Positions 39,974 to 49,460 are shown, numbered from the stretch's first letter. The stretch: DNA of 64,000 bases from Burkholderiaceae bacterium (GCA_947448695.1 CANFOL010000008.1:17013-81012); one strand, 5' to 3'. Made by a program: numbers and translations. The notes: generated by a model not told the origin, from the sequence alone.

Positions 39974-41239
39974 ATGACAAAGATACCCAATCCCTCTAAA
40001 GATTCTTTAGGGCATATTCGCCTTACTTCCCATACTGGAGGAAACAATCTTTCACCTATCGTTTGGGGAAGTACCAGTCCTCAAACTCGGGGGCCTGTAG
40101 TGGGAACAACCACGAATAGAAATAATCGAAATGTCATAGGTACTCATAGTGGTAGCTATAGTATTTATAGAGCTTTGGCTGTCGCCTCGGGAAATTTAGA
40201 TAGAAAGCATCAAGCGGATTTAACCAATACTTCTCCAACTGATCAAATTGGACCTTATCCCAGTTGGTTTGATCCAGATCAGATTGTTTCACTTGATCCA
40301 TGGGGAGCAGAAATCGAGCGTAATTTCAAATCAGAAATTGCTGCTCAGCTTGATATTAAACCTACTATTGCAATTACAAGGGCACATATTTTTTTACCAG
40401 AGATAATGCAAGCAATTGAGAAGAAAAGACTAATACCAGATGGCGTTTTTCTTTTAGAAAATGGCTCCGCTCTAGTTACTAAAATTGCTGTTGAACCAGT
40501 TTGGCATTTACCTGGTATAGCCAAGAGATTTAATTGTGACGAATCAGATTTAAGACGAATTTTGTTTGAAGAGACTGGGGGCATGTATCCAGAATTAGTT
40601 ACTCGGGATGATTTAAAAGTTTTTTTACCTCCCATTGGTGGATTAACTGCTTATATTTTTGGTGATATTAAAGATCTTTCTAAGCCAGATATTCCTTTAA
40701 CAGCAAGGGTTCATGACGAATGTAATGGTTCAGATGTATTTGGTAGCGATATTTGTACCTGTAGACCCTATTTGACGCATGCAATAGAAGAATGCGTACA
40801 AGGTGCTCAAAAAGGCGGAGTCGGTCTTTGTGTATATTATCGCAAGGAAGGCCGCGCTTTGGGTGAAGTAACAAAATTCCTAGTCTACAATGCGCGCAAA
40901 CGCCAAATTGGTGGTGATAGTGCTGCAAAGTACTTTATTCGAACTGAATGTGTTGCTGGTGTTCAGGACATGCGTTTTCAGCAGTTAATGCCAGATGTCC
41001 TTCATTGGCTTGGCATCCGTAAAATTCATCGTTTAGTGAGTATGAGTAATATGAAGTACGACGCATTGATCGAATCTGGGATTGAAGTTGTAGAGCGAAT
41101 TAATATTCCGGCAGATTTAATTCCGGAAGATGCGAACGTTGAAATGGACGCTAAAAAAGCTGCTGGGTACTTTACGACAGAGAATATTCCAGATGAAGAA
41201 GAATTAGCAAAGTCTAAGGGGCGTGGTTTAAATGAATGA
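39974..41239 (+). CDS. urc1: GTP cyclohydrolase II-like protein Urc1 (uracil catabolism)
   Basis: First gene of a URC-type uracil degradation operon. It has 421 aa: an N-terminal domain of about 235 residues not found in riboflavin RibA, then the cyclohydrolase II core. Zn-binding cysteines C250, C261 and C263 are intact (ECN...DICTC), followed by GLCVYYRKEGRALGE, the counterpart of the RibA YHRQEGR block. In yeast, URC1 is required for uracil breakdown by a pathway distinct from the reductive and Rut routes. Its exact reaction is inferred to open or modify a uridine nucleotide. Confidence 0.88.
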   Translation: MTKIPNPSKDSLGHIRLTSHTGGNNLSPIVWGSTSPQTRGPVVGTTTNRNNRNVIGTHSGSYSIYRALAVASGNLDRKHQADLTNTSPTDQIGPYPSWFDPDQIVSLDPWGAEIERNFKSEIAAQLDIKPTIAITRAHIFLPEIMQAIEKKRLIPDGVFLLENGSALVTKIAVEPVWHLPGIAKRFNCDESDLRRILFEETGGMYPELVTRDDLKVFLPPIGGLTAYIFGDIKDLSKPDIPLTARVHDECNGSDVFGSDICTCRPYLTHAIEECVQGAQKGGVGLCVYYRKEGRALGEVTKFLVYNARKRQIGGDSAAKYFIRTECVAGVQDMRFQQLMPDVLHWLGIRKIHRLVSMSNMKYDALIESGIEVVERINIPADLIPEDANVEMDAKKAAGYFTTENIPDEEELAKSKGRGLNE

Positions 41240-42425
41240 GATAGACGAGTTATTTCTGACAAAAACAATTCGCTCTAGAGCAAATATTTTTCTTGAGCGA
41301 GTTCGATCGAATCAATCTGAATACTTTACTCTGGAAGAAAATCAATTAGATGCTTGTGCATTATTTGTGGCTGAAGTTACAAAAAAACGTTATCCATCTC
41401 TAAATATTCCATTTCACAGTCGTTGGCGTCATTTTGAAGCTGGTGGATTCGATCGTCGCCTCTGGTTAAATGATGCGAGTAATCATTCCACAACCCTGAT
41501 TGATCTTGTCATTGTTAGTGTTCTGTTAGATGCTGGGGCTGGGGCTGAATGGAGTTTTTTTGAAAAAGAGACAAATCAATCTTTCCGACGCTCGGAAGGC
41601 TTAGGCGTTGCAAGTTTTCATGCTTTTAAGAGTGGTCTTTTCTCGAGTGATCCAAACAATTTACTACAAGTTGATGCCATTGGTTTGCAACAACTGACGC
41701 TGGAAAAATTGGCAACGGCATTTCAAGTAACAGACTCAAATCCTCTCATTGGCTTAATAGGTAGATTAGAAATACTTCATCGTTTGGGACAAATTCTAGC
41801 AAGTCGCAAAGAAATATTTGGAACGAGCGCTAGACCTGGAAATCTTTATGATTATTTATTAAGCTCGAAAAAAAGTTTAAGTGCTCATCAATTACTTACA
41901 TTATTGCTTGACACTTTTTCACCCATTTGGCCTTCTGGACAAAATTTGAATGGTAAATTTCTAGGTGATTGCTGGTATCACAGCGCTCTTGGAGAATCTC
42001 ATGATTCCCCTGAGTCCTGGATGCCATTTCATAAACTTTCACAATGGCTAACTTATTCTTTACTAGAGCCATTTATTTGGAACAACGTATCGGTAACCGG
42101 GTTGGAGGAACTAACGCCTCTTCCAGAATATCGTAACGGTGGTTTATTAATTGATCATAAAATACTGCAGCTTAAAACACCGATTAACCAGGTTCATGGT
42201 TACTCTCCGCAAAATGAATTAATTATTGAATGGCGCGCACTTACAATTGCACTTATTGACTTATTAGCTCCTAGAGTCAGAAATTTTTTAAATTGCTCTG
42301 AGGAAAAAATGCCACTAGCATGTATTCTTGAGGGTGGAACTTGGGCTGCAGGTCGAGAGTTGGCTTTTAAATTTCATGCTGGAGAACCACCGATAAAAAT
42401 TCATTCTGAAGGTACTGTGTTCTGA
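41232..42425 (+). CDS. urc4: DUF1688 protein Urc4 (uracil catabolism)
   Basis: 397 aa, overlapping urc1 by eight bases, so translation is probably coupled. Conserved DUF1688 blocks: RSRANIFLERV, IPFHSRWRHFEAGGFDR near residue 54, GAGAEWSF and RRSEGLGVASFHAFKSG. The family is required for URC-pathway uracil use in yeast; its reaction is not settled, with deamination or hydrolysis of a uridine-derived intermediate proposed. No membrane segment or signal is visible. Confidence 0.88.
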   Translation: MNEIDELFLTKTIRSRANIFLERVRSNQSEYFTLEENQLDACALFVAEVTKKRYPSLNIPFHSRWRHFEAGGFDRRLWLNDASNHSTTLIDLVIVSVLLDAGAGAEWSFFEKETNQSFRRSEGLGVASFHAFKSGLFSSDPNNLLQVDAIGLQQLTLEKLATAFQVTDSNPLIGLIGRLEILHRLGQILASRKEIFGTSARPGNLYDYLLSSKKSLSAHQLLTLLLDTFSPIWPSGQNLNGKFLGDCWYHSALGESHDSPESWMPFHKLSQWLTYSLLEPFIWNNVSVTGLEELTPLPEYRNGGLLIDHKILQLKTPINQVHGYSPQNELIIEWRALTIALIDLLAPRVRNFLNCSEEKMPLACILEGGTWAAGRELAFKFHAGEPPIKIHSEGTVF

Positions 42426-42454
42426 TGTGGTTAATTTAAATAAAGGTATAAAAA

Positions 42455-43087
42455 TTGAATAAGCAAGTTCATGTTCTTGATCATCCATTAATTCAGCATA
42501 AACTGACATTGATGCGTAAAAAAATCACATCCACCTCCTCATTTCGGAAATTAATGAACGAAATATCGATGCTAATGGCTTACGAAGTAACCCGTGATAT
42601 GGCTATGCAAACGATTGAAATCGAAACTCCTTTTGAAGTGATGAATAGTAGAGTTATTGATGGGAAAAAATTAGTATTTGCTTGTATCTTAAGAGGCGGG
42701 AATGGGCTTTTAGATGGTATGTTGAGCGTTGTTCCTGGGGCACGAGTTGGGCATATTGGCTTGTACCGTGATCCAAAAACTTTGACTGTGGTTGAGTATT
42801 ATTGCAAAATGCCAAAAAATATGGAAAGTCGCGATGTCATTGTGATTGATACGATGCTGGCAACTGGCCATTCAGCGGTTGCTGCGATGGAAAGAATTCA
42901 GGAATTTAATCCTAAATCAGTCAAATTTCTTTGTCTCATTAGTTCTCCAGAGGGTATTGATGTTTTTCACAAATACTATCCAGATACCCCAATTTATACC
43001 TTATCAGTTGATCGGGAATTAAATCATGAAGGATTTATCTTGCCAGGCTTTGGCGATGCTGGTGATCGAATATATGGTACTAAATAA
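42455..43087 (+). CDS. upp: uracil phosphoribosyltransferase, URC-operon variant
   Basis: Converts uracil and PRPP to UMP, the proposed entry step of the URC pathway. It has 210 aa. The PRPP loop reads [11 protein letters not shown] (about 130-140), whereas biosynthetic Upp has DPMLATGGS, so Pro becomes Thr and a Gly becomes His. The uracil-binding end [13 protein letters not shown] is intact. Start is TTG 42455, with AAAGG about seven bases before it; no in-frame ATG follows for 19 codons. It lies 29 bases after urc4. Confidence 0.88.
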   Translation: MNKQVHVLDHPLIQHKLTLMRKKITSTSSFRKLMNEISMLMAYEVTRDMAMQTIEIETPFEVMNSRVIDGKKLVFACILRGGNGLLDGMLSVVPGARVGHIGLYRDPKTLTVVEYYCKMPKNMESRDVIVIDTMLATGHSAVAAMERIQEFNPKSVKFLCLISSPEGIDVFHKYYPDTPIYTLSVDRELNHEGFILPGFGDAGDRIYGTK

Positions 43088-43165
43088 AGATGAATAATTC
43101 TGGTTAAATTATGCTAATTGATTTTTTCTCTTCGCCTTATATAAGCAATATAAGTTCACTCAGAC

Positions 43166-44041
43166 TTAATTCTTAAATTGATTATTTGGTAGTCCTCTAA
43201 ATCCTGTTTTGATAGCGACAAGACTTCCGGATAATGGCGATTCGTTTAACTCATCTTCTGAAAGCCCAAAACGCATTGACGTAACATAAAGAGTATCTAA
43301 ATTAGGTCCTCCAAATATTAGGCTTGTCGGCTTCTTAAAAGGCATCTTAATAGAAGTATGGAGAGAGCCATCAGGTTTATATCTTCTTATATACCAATCA
43401 TCAACTTCCGCTACCCAAATCCCATTATCACTGTCTATCGTAATTCCATCAGGTCTGGCAGGAAAACGGTGCTTGTAGTCAATGAAAGTTTTCTTATTTG
43501 ATATCTCACCCTTAGCAACATCGAAGTCAAATACAGAAATAGAACCAGGCTTAGAGTCAGCCAAATAAAAATTGGACTCATCCACACTCCACGTTAATCC
43601 ATTACCAATCACCAGATTACTAACCATACAACGCATTGATAAATCGCTTTCAAAGCAATATAAATGACCTTTTGAATCTTTTGTATGAAAATCTCTCGTA
43701 TCGACCCATAATCGACCATAACTATCACATTTGCCATCATTAAAAACTTCCTCTGAAAAATTGATGGCTGGAGTCGGTAAGCTTTTATAAGTCTTATTTT
43801 GAAAATCCATAAAAGCTAATCCTTTTTTTGTCACCAATAATTGACCGCCAGACTCTTTAGGAATGATCGCGCTTGGGGCAAATGGAAGATTCATCGACTC
43901 AACCTTTTGTGATGAACCATCTAGGCTATAAATACATTTCTTAACAATGTCTATCCAATATAGGCATTGATTTTGACAATCCCACATGGGAGCTTCCCCC
44001 AATTCACAAAGAGGTGCGGGAATGATGTCAAATGAAGTCAT
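43166..44041 (-). CDS. SMP-30/gluconolactonase/LRE-family protein
   Basis: Six-bladed propeller, usually a calcium- or zinc-dependent lactonase. It has 291 aa. Metal ligands by position are E16 (LGEAPMW), the Asn in GNGLTW and the Asp in RPDGITID. It is the last gene of the minus-strand catabolic operon and lies 12 bases after the DUF35 gene. It could hydrolyse a lactone made from the operon's substrate; the substrate is unknown. Confidence 0.88.
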   Translation of the reverse strand: MTSFDIIPAPLCELGEAPMWDCQNQCLYWIDIVKKCIYSLDGSSQKVESMNLPFAPSAIIPKESGGQLLVTKKGLAFMDFQNKTYKSLPTPAINFSEEVFNDGKCDSYGRLWVDTRDFHTKDSKGHLYCFESDLSMRCMVSNLVIGNGLTWSVDESNFYLADSKPGSISVFDFDVAKGEISNKKTFIDYKHRFPARPDGITIDSDNGIWVAEVDDWYIRRYKPDGSLHTSIKMPFKKPTSLIFGGPNLDTLYVTSMRFGLSEDELNESPLSGSLVAIKTGFRGLPNNQFKN

Positions 44042-44053
44042 GTGTCAAAGTAA

Positions 44054-44470
44054 TCAAGCAGATTCGAACTTAATCAGAGTAATGTCATTCGTAACGTGTT
44101 CAAAAAATGTTTTCACTCGCATACCGATAGGCATTTCATTTAAAGTACCGTTAGGAAGATTGACGATATTAGTCATCATTTTTGGCCCCTCATCTAATTG
44201 TACGATAGCAACGTTATAAGGTAGAGAAGATTGGAAACCAGGAAAATAAGCCTTATGGAACCGACAATTTGCCCAAATATGACCATAGCCACTTAATGTT
44301 TGCCACTCAACACCTACCTCTGAACAGGCATTACACCAAGGTTCAAAATACATATGTACAGCTTTACAATGGATACATCGAGGAAGCAAAAGACGATGCT
44401 CCTTTGCAGCATCCCAAAATGGCTTACTGTGGGGGGTTATATTCGGGAGGGGTTTCAGATATTCGCTCAT
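44054..44470 (-). CDS. DUF35 Zn-ribbon/OB-fold protein
   Basis: 138 aa. An N-terminal helix and zinc ribbon (CIHC and CNAC, near residues 32-51) precede an OB-fold domain, as in the DUF35 partners of thiolase-like proteins. Its ATG overlaps the stop of the thiolase-like gene (ATGA), so the two are probably made together as one complex. DUF35 partners help bind the acyl-CoA substrate in characterised steroid-side-chain retro-aldolases. Confidence 0.9.
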   Translation of the reverse strand: MSEYLKPLPNITPHSKPFWDAAKEHRLLLPRCIHCKAVHMYFEPWCNACSEVGVEWQTLSGYGHIWANCRFHKAYFPGFQSSLPYNVAIVQLDEGPKMMTNIVNLPNGTLNEMPIGMRVKTFFEHVTNDITLIKFESA

Positions 44471-45612
44471 ACAGGTTCGCTCCCGTAAATAATCGAGGTA
44501 CTTAATGGACCTCCTTGAAGATACTGAACATGGTCAACATTCGGAACTTGTCTATTCCCTAATTCACCTCGAACTTGCCTAACAGCCTCAACATTGAGGC
44601 TCCATCCTTGCATATAACTCTCTGAGAGATGACCACCATTCGTGTTTGTAGGAAGAGCCCCGCCCAACTCCAGACGACCATTTTCCACGAATGCACCACC
44701 CTCTCCTTGAGGGGCATACCCAAATCCTTCAAGAGTAAAAATCACAGTAGGTGTGAAGTTATCATAAATCATGAGGGACTGGATTTCTGATTGAGTAACG
44801 CCAGACATCTCGTGTACTTGCTTGGAGACCCGTTGCATAGTGCCATAACCAAAATCCTCTGGAAGTTCACCTTGCGCAAGCCTAGACTCTTGAGCTATAC
44901 CTTTGATGTATACAGGTTTCTTTTTAAAATCCTTTGCCCGATCACCACTAGTAATGATCATCGCTACTCCACCATCATTGATTAAACAATAATCTAAAAT
45001 ACGAAGGGGTTCACAAATGAACTTTGATTGAAAATAATCATCCAATGTGATTGGTTTTCGCATTACTGCATTTGGATTCAGTAAAGCATGCTTGCGAAAA
45101 GCAATCGAAATAGCCGCTAATTGCTCATTAGTAGTACCGTACTTTGCAACATGTCTTTGAAATGCCATTGCATGAATTGCTCCTGGAGAAGTCATCCCGT
45201 AAGGAAACCATAATTGATCAGCGCTAGTACCATAGGTATCACCTTTACCACCGTATTTTGCCCCTGCACTTCGACCATCATTTCCATAGACCACCGCAAC
45301 TGTATCTAACAAGCCAGATAGAATAGCTTGAACAGCTAACTGAATTGTGCCGCCAGTCATTCTTCCCGCACCAGGTGTTGCTGTCACAAGACGAGGAGAG
45401 ATATTGGTAATTTGAATAAATTTTTGATAATCGGTCAAACGTTGAACGATTAAACCATCAATATCTTTTAAGCTGATACCTGCATCCTCAGCAGCATTTC
45501 TTAAAGCCCAAATACCTAATGATGTAGCATCATGCTCTGGCAAATTTCCAAAATCAGTTGTACCTACACCTACAACGGCCACGGTATCTTTTCGATTGCT
45601 AATAAGCCCCAA
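44467..45612 (-). CDS. thiolase-like protein lacking the nucleophilic cysteine (Ltp2-like, probable retro-aldolase)
   Basis: 381 aa, full thiolase length. The N-terminus VAVVGVGTTDFG and the HxSE block NGGHLSESYMQG fit the SCP2-thiolase/lipid-transfer group. At the position of the reactive Cys the chain reads TPGAGRMTGGTIQLAVQAI, without Cys, so normal Claisen chemistry is unlikely. With the overlapping DUF35 gene this matches Ltp2-DUF35 aldolases, which cleave beta-hydroxyacyl-CoA. Here, with an acyl-CoA synthetase, it may release a short acyl-CoA from a branched or aromatic acid side chain. Substrate unknown. Confidence 0.85.
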   Translation of the reverse strand: MGLISNRKDTVAVVGVGTTDFGNLPEHDATSLGIWALRNAAEDAGISLKDIDGLIVQRLTDYQKFIQITNISPRLVTATPGAGRMTGGTIQLAVQAILSGLLDTVAVVYGNDGRSAGAKYGGKGDTYGTSADQLWFPYGMTSPGAIHAMAFQRHVAKYGTTNEQLAAISIAFRKHALLNPNAVMRKPITLDDYFQSKFICEPLRILDYCLINDGGVAMIITSGDRAKDFKKKPVYIKGIAQESRLAQGELPEDFGYGTMQRVSKQVHEMSGVTQSEIQSLMIYDNFTPTVIFTLEGFGYAPQGEGGAFVENGRLELGGALPTNTNGGHLSESYMQGWSLNVEAVRQVRGELGNRQVPNVDHVQYLQGGPLSTSIIYGSEPV

Positions 45613-45625
45613 TTAATTCTCCTTA

Positions 45626-47143
45626 TTAATTAATATGACGATTAGTACCTTGCCAAAAGGGTTGACTAAGTTTTCTACGATCATGCTTTCCGTTAACATT
45701 TAAGGGAATTTCTGAAATCACTATAAATTCTTTAGGTACCTTGTAGTCTGCTAATAGTTTTCGACAATATGATCTTAAATCTTCAATATTTACGGTCACA
45801 TTTGATCTTGGGACAATAAAGGCGATTACCTTCTCACCCCATTTATCATCAGGCGCACTAACTACAACTCCATCAAATATACTTGGGTGGGAGCCAATTG
45901 CTTTTTCAACTTCCATCGGATAAACATTAAACCCGCCAGTGATAATCACATCATGAAGTCGATCTCTCAAAAAAATATACCCATCTATTATTTCAGCAAG
46001 ATCACCCGTATTAGACCAAGAGGAAGTTATAACCTCTCTGCCTGCTTCGGTAATTCTTGCGTGGGGAAGCCATGGTGCTTTAACCTCAATTTCTCCAAAG
46101 CTCTCACCATTAACTTTATTTAATCGAATTTCAGATGCTAAAAATGGCCGACCTGCACTTGACTGATATTTAGAATTCCGGTGACTTTTACCATCTAAAA
46201 AACTAATAGAACCACATTCGTGAGATCCATATGATTGGATAAATTCTGTCTCAGGTAATAACTCTAAAATTTCCTCAAGAACAGCTTGCCGAATAGGAGA
46301 TCCACCATACACAATTCTTTCTAAATGGGACTGTGAAAGTATATTTTTTGATTTTTCATCTTGTAAAAAGAACCCTAAAATGGTTGGGACCATTTGAATA
46401 CAAGTCACATTTATCTTCGATAAAATAGAAAATAAAACATCAAAATCTAGCTTTTCTATCATATGCAAAGTGGCGCCGCGCAACATCGTTGGCAAAACAA
46501 ATAATCCTGCTTGATGAGTTAATGGGCCTAAGATTAATGTATTTGAATTGAAAGTGATATTGAGTTCTTCAGCTTGTATCGAAATGGCGCGAATTAACCA
46601 TGAACGGTGCGAAACAATTACCCCTTTAGGGTTTCCTGTTGAACCAGAGGTAAAACGAATAATTGCATCTTGATCTTCACAATTATCAATTTCATATAAC
46701 TTAGATGATTGTTGACGAATAATTGACGATAAACTTTGCAAGGAAGAATGTGGCCCATCAACTATAAAAGTTAAATGTTTTAAGGCATCATCTTCAAGAA
46801 ATTCTATAGCCTTGTCTACTGTCGTAACAAGAAATTTTGCTTTGCACAATAAAAGTTGTCTACGAACCTCCAAGGGACTCAGTCGAAAATTAATATAAGC
46901 AGCTGCAGCGCCAGATCGAAAAATTCCAAATTGACTAATTAAGAAATTTTTTGTATTTGGTAGATGTATTGCAATTACTTCGTTATTTTTTATGTGTTGC
47001 GATTGACACCAACTCGCAAAATTGCTCACTGCACAGTCTAACTCTTTATATGTCATTAAGTTACCAGATGGCCAATCCTGAATAGCAATTGCCATAGGAT
47101 AAGCCAACGCACTTCTTCTTAGAACAGAATCAATTCTAGGCAT
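45626..47143 (-). CDS. acyl-CoA synthetase (AMP-binding, ANL superfamily)
   Basis: Activates a carboxylic acid to acyl-CoA with ATP. It has 505 aa. The P-loop-like motif is RFTSGSTGNPKGV, the A5 motif is SYGSHECG, the hinge is RDRLHDVIITGGFN and the catalytic Lys is in NGKHDRRKL. The normal hinge Arg/Lys-Asp and hydrolysis motifs are intact. Position between the Bug receptor and the thiolase-like gene suggests it activates the acid imported by that transporter. Chain-length or aromatic preference cannot be read from sequence. Confidence 0.9.
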   Translation of the reverse strand: MPRIDSVLRRSALAYPMAIAIQDWPSGNLMTYKELDCAVSNFASWCQSQHIKNNEVIAIHLPNTKNFLISQFGIFRSGAAAAYINFRLSPLEVRRQLLLCKAKFLVTTVDKAIEFLEDDALKHLTFIVDGPHSSLQSLSSIIRQQSSKLYEIDNCEDQDAIIRFTSGSTGNPKGVIVSHRSWLIRAISIQAEELNITFNSNTLILGPLTHQAGLFVLPTMLRGATLHMIEKLDFDVLFSILSKINVTCIQMVPTILGFFLQDEKSKNILSQSHLERIVYGGSPIRQAVLEEILELLPETEFIQSYGSHECGSISFLDGKSHRNSKYQSSAGRPFLASEIRLNKVNGESFGEIEVKAPWLPHARITEAGREVITSSWSNTGDLAEIIDGYIFLRDRLHDVIITGGFNVYPMEVEKAIGSHPSIFDGVVVSAPDDKWGEKVIAFIVPRSNVTVNIEDLRSYCRKLLADYKVPKEFIVISEIPLNVNGKHDRRKLSQPFWQGTNRHIN

Positions 47144-47151
47144 ACTATAAA

Positions 47152-48096
47152 TTACTCAACCTTAATACCAGTTTTTTTAACAATATTTCCATAAAAAGTA
47201 GTTTCACTTTTTAAAAAATTAAGCGTTGCTGCAGGACTTTCTTGTAAAAAGGGATAGAAGTCAATTTTGCTCAATTGATTTTTAATATCAGGATCATTCA
47301 TGGTTTTTACGAAACTATCGAAAAGAATTTGCACTACCTTATCAGGTGTTTTTGCAGGTGCCATTACAGCAAACCAATTATTTTTAATAAATGTAGTTTG
47401 CCCTTGATCTTGACCCTTTAATCCAGCAATAATCTTCAAACGACCATCTTTAACTAAAGAAACAATCGCCGGATAATCCATAATAATTGCATCAACGTGC
47501 CCACCAGTAACATCAGCCATCGCTGGCGCCGCTCCTTTATAAGGTACATGAATGAAATTACCTTGAGTTTCTAATTTAAGCTTCTCAATACCCAAGTGAG
47601 CACTAGAGCCATTTCCTGATGTAGCAATACTAATTGATCGAGTTTTCGATAACTCCATTAAGTCTGATAAATTATTTATTGGAATATTAGGATTAACCGC
47701 TAAAACAGTTGGGGTATAAGCTACTGTGGTTATTGGCCTAAGATCCCTCAAAATATTGTACGGCAACTTCATCGTATTAGGGTTTACTGACATTGGATTT
47801 GAACTACCTAAGGTAAGTGTATAACCATTAGGGGCTGATTTAACTGTTAAATCAGTACCTATTGTTCCATTTGCACCAGGTTTGTTTTCCACAATCACAG
47901 AAACACCTAAAATCTCTCCTAATTTAGGCGCGATAATGCGGGTCACAATGTCATTTGACCCACCAGGTGGAAACCCAACGATGATGGTAATGTTTTGAGC
48001 AGGAAACTTATCTTGAGCTAAAACAAAGCTTTGGAAGAATATTAAAATAATTAAAAAGATAAAACTTTTATTAAACTTTAAGCAATTTCCTAACAT
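47152..48096 (-). CDS. Bug-type TTT solute-binding receptor
   Basis: 314 aa. The signal peptide ends about VLA-Q (residue 28). The ligand-loop Asp is D49 in GFPPGGSND, and VENKPGANGTIG and HVPYKGAAPAMADV are typical of the family. It precedes the acyl-CoA synthetase by eight bases and starts the downstream half of the catabolic operon; the 395-base gap upstream implies its own promoter or a processed transcript. Confidence 0.92.
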   Translation of the reverse strand: MLGNCLKFNKSFIFLIILIFFQSFVLAQDKFPAQNITIIVGFPPGGSNDIVTRIIAPKLGEILGVSVIVENKPGANGTIGTDLTVKSAPNGYTLTLGSSNPMSVNPNTMKLPYNILRDLRPITTVAYTPTVLAVNPNIPINNLSDLMELSKTRSISIATSGNGSSAHLGIEKLKLETQGNFIHVPYKGAAPAMADVTGGHVDAIIMDYPAIVSLVKDGRLKIIAGLKGQDQGQTTFIKNNWFAVMAPAKTPDKVVQILFDSFVKTMNDPDIKNQLSKIDFYPFLQESPAATLNFLKSETTFYGNIVKKTGIKVE

Positions 48097-48491
48097 GCAG
48101 TCTCCGCTTGTTATTTTTTGATTTTTATAATATATACCATTTAATACTAAACGCCTAATAAAAGGAAGTGCCCTATAAAAAATAATAAATTAGAAGGTGC
48201 CTGCAAACACGACTCCAAGTTTAAGATCATGTTTCATAATAATCTAGCTAACCTGTGAAGCTAACTAATAAATCTTTAGGCTTATCCTACATTACTTTCA
48301 TTGCTTGAAATGAGTACCAACATATCCTTTCGTTAAATCATTACATCTTCTCAAGTTAAAAATCTTTTGCACCTCATGCCTAGAAAAGATCAGTCTAATA
48401 TTCAAAGAAAAATAAGTTTTGAATATTCAGAATAAAGGGCTCTTTGTTAATAAACGGTACATCTCTTTTCACAATATTACTTTAAGTGCAA
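48097..48491 (-). other. 395-base gene-free stretch before the Bug receptor gene
   Basis: Between the lyase gene and the Bug gene. It holds a 10-bp inverted repeat, AATATTCAAA (48397-48406) with 48418-48427, without a T run. On the minus strand a 15-codon reading frame at about 48192-48236 ends in LGVVFAGTF before TAA. That terminal-Phe ending resembles outer membrane proteins, but it is preceded by an in-frame stop and may be a relic or chance. No RNA gene was recognised. Confidence 0.4.
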
Positions 48492-49424
48492 TCAGAGTAC
48501 TTTGGCTCTAGGATCTTTTTTCGCTAAACGATTTAGTAAAAAGTCTACTTCTTGGCAGGCTGTACCTTTTAATTTTCCACCAGGCGACCTTTGAGCATCT
48601 GAACTGATCAAACCTCGTTTAAAAAGCACATATTTTCTTATAGCCATTCCAACCCCAGGTTGTTGTTCATACCTAAGTAATGGTAAATGCGCATCAAAAA
48701 GATCCTGAGCTTCATCCACAGCTTTTTCTTTTTTAAGCTTGATCAAGTCGCAGAGCATTTCGGGAAAACAATAACCTGTATTTGACCCGTCCGCACCTCT
48801 TGACATCTCAAAATCTAAGAACAATCCACCATTTCCACACATAATGGCTAAATGCCTCATACTCCCATCCTGTTCAAATGATCTAAGGGCAGATATTTTT
48901 TCTAATCCCGGCCAATCCTCATGCTTAATCATTTGAATAGCAGAAATTTCTTGGGCTAAATCTCGGATTACTTTTGGTGACATTTGTACCAAAAACGATA
49001 TCGGGAAGTCTTGCAGAACAATAGGGATGTCTTCTCCTATCGATTTACTCGCGTCCTTATAATAATTGATGATTTGTTCATCAGTACGAAGCGTATTGGG
49101 AGGAGCAATCATTACCCCAGCAGCCCCAAGACTCATGACTTCCTGCGCCAACATTCTCATTGATGCAAAGCCCGGGGCTGTGACTCCAACCACCACAGGT
49201 AAATTAGGAGTTTTCTTTACAAATTGTGCAGCTACAGCCACACTTTCAGCATGAGTTAGTTTAGGCGCCTCTCCCATTTGGCCAAGGACAGTTAAGCCAG
49301 AAGTGCCACAAGATAAGTAAAAATCAGCCAAACGATCAATCGAGCTGGTATCAATCTTGCCATCCTCAAAAAAAGGTGTTGGGGCTATTGGAAAGACACC
49401 ATTAGCGTTAGAAGTAAGCTTCAT
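48492..49424 (-). CDS. dihydrodipicolinate synthase/N-acetylneuraminate lyase-family protein
   Basis: TIM-barrel class I aldolase or dehydratase of 310 aa. The Schiff-base lysine is K167 in QMIKHED. Where family members usually have a catalytic Tyr (YNxP), this reads LQDFP at 137-141. The GTTGE loop is GQMGE (residues 48-52), suggesting a non-lysine substrate. It lies downstream of the GntR gene, so it is probably a catabolic lyase acting on a 2-oxo acid. Confidence 0.82.
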   Translation of the reverse strand: MKLTSNANGVFPIAPTPFFEDGKIDTSSIDRLADFYLSCGTSGLTVLGQMGEAPKLTHAESVAVAAQFVKKTPNLPVVVGVTAPGFASMRMLAQEVMSLGAAGVMIAPPNTLRTDEQIINYYKDASKSIGEDIPIVLQDFPISFLVQMSPKVIRDLAQEISAIQMIKHEDWPGLEKISALRSFEQDGSMRHLAIMCGNGGLFLDFEMSRGADGSNTGYCFPEMLCDLIKLKKEKAVDEAQDLFDAHLPLLRYEQQPGVGMAIRKYVLFKRGLISSDAQRSPGGKLKGTACQEVDFLLNRLAKKDPRAKVL

Positions 49425-49460
49425 TTTTTGTCCTTAGAATAAGTTAAACAATAGAATATA

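Noticed and set aside
48290..48420. About 42-codon minus-strand frame in the 395-base gap
   Set aside because: Codons show no recognisable family, and stops bracket it without a ribosome site.
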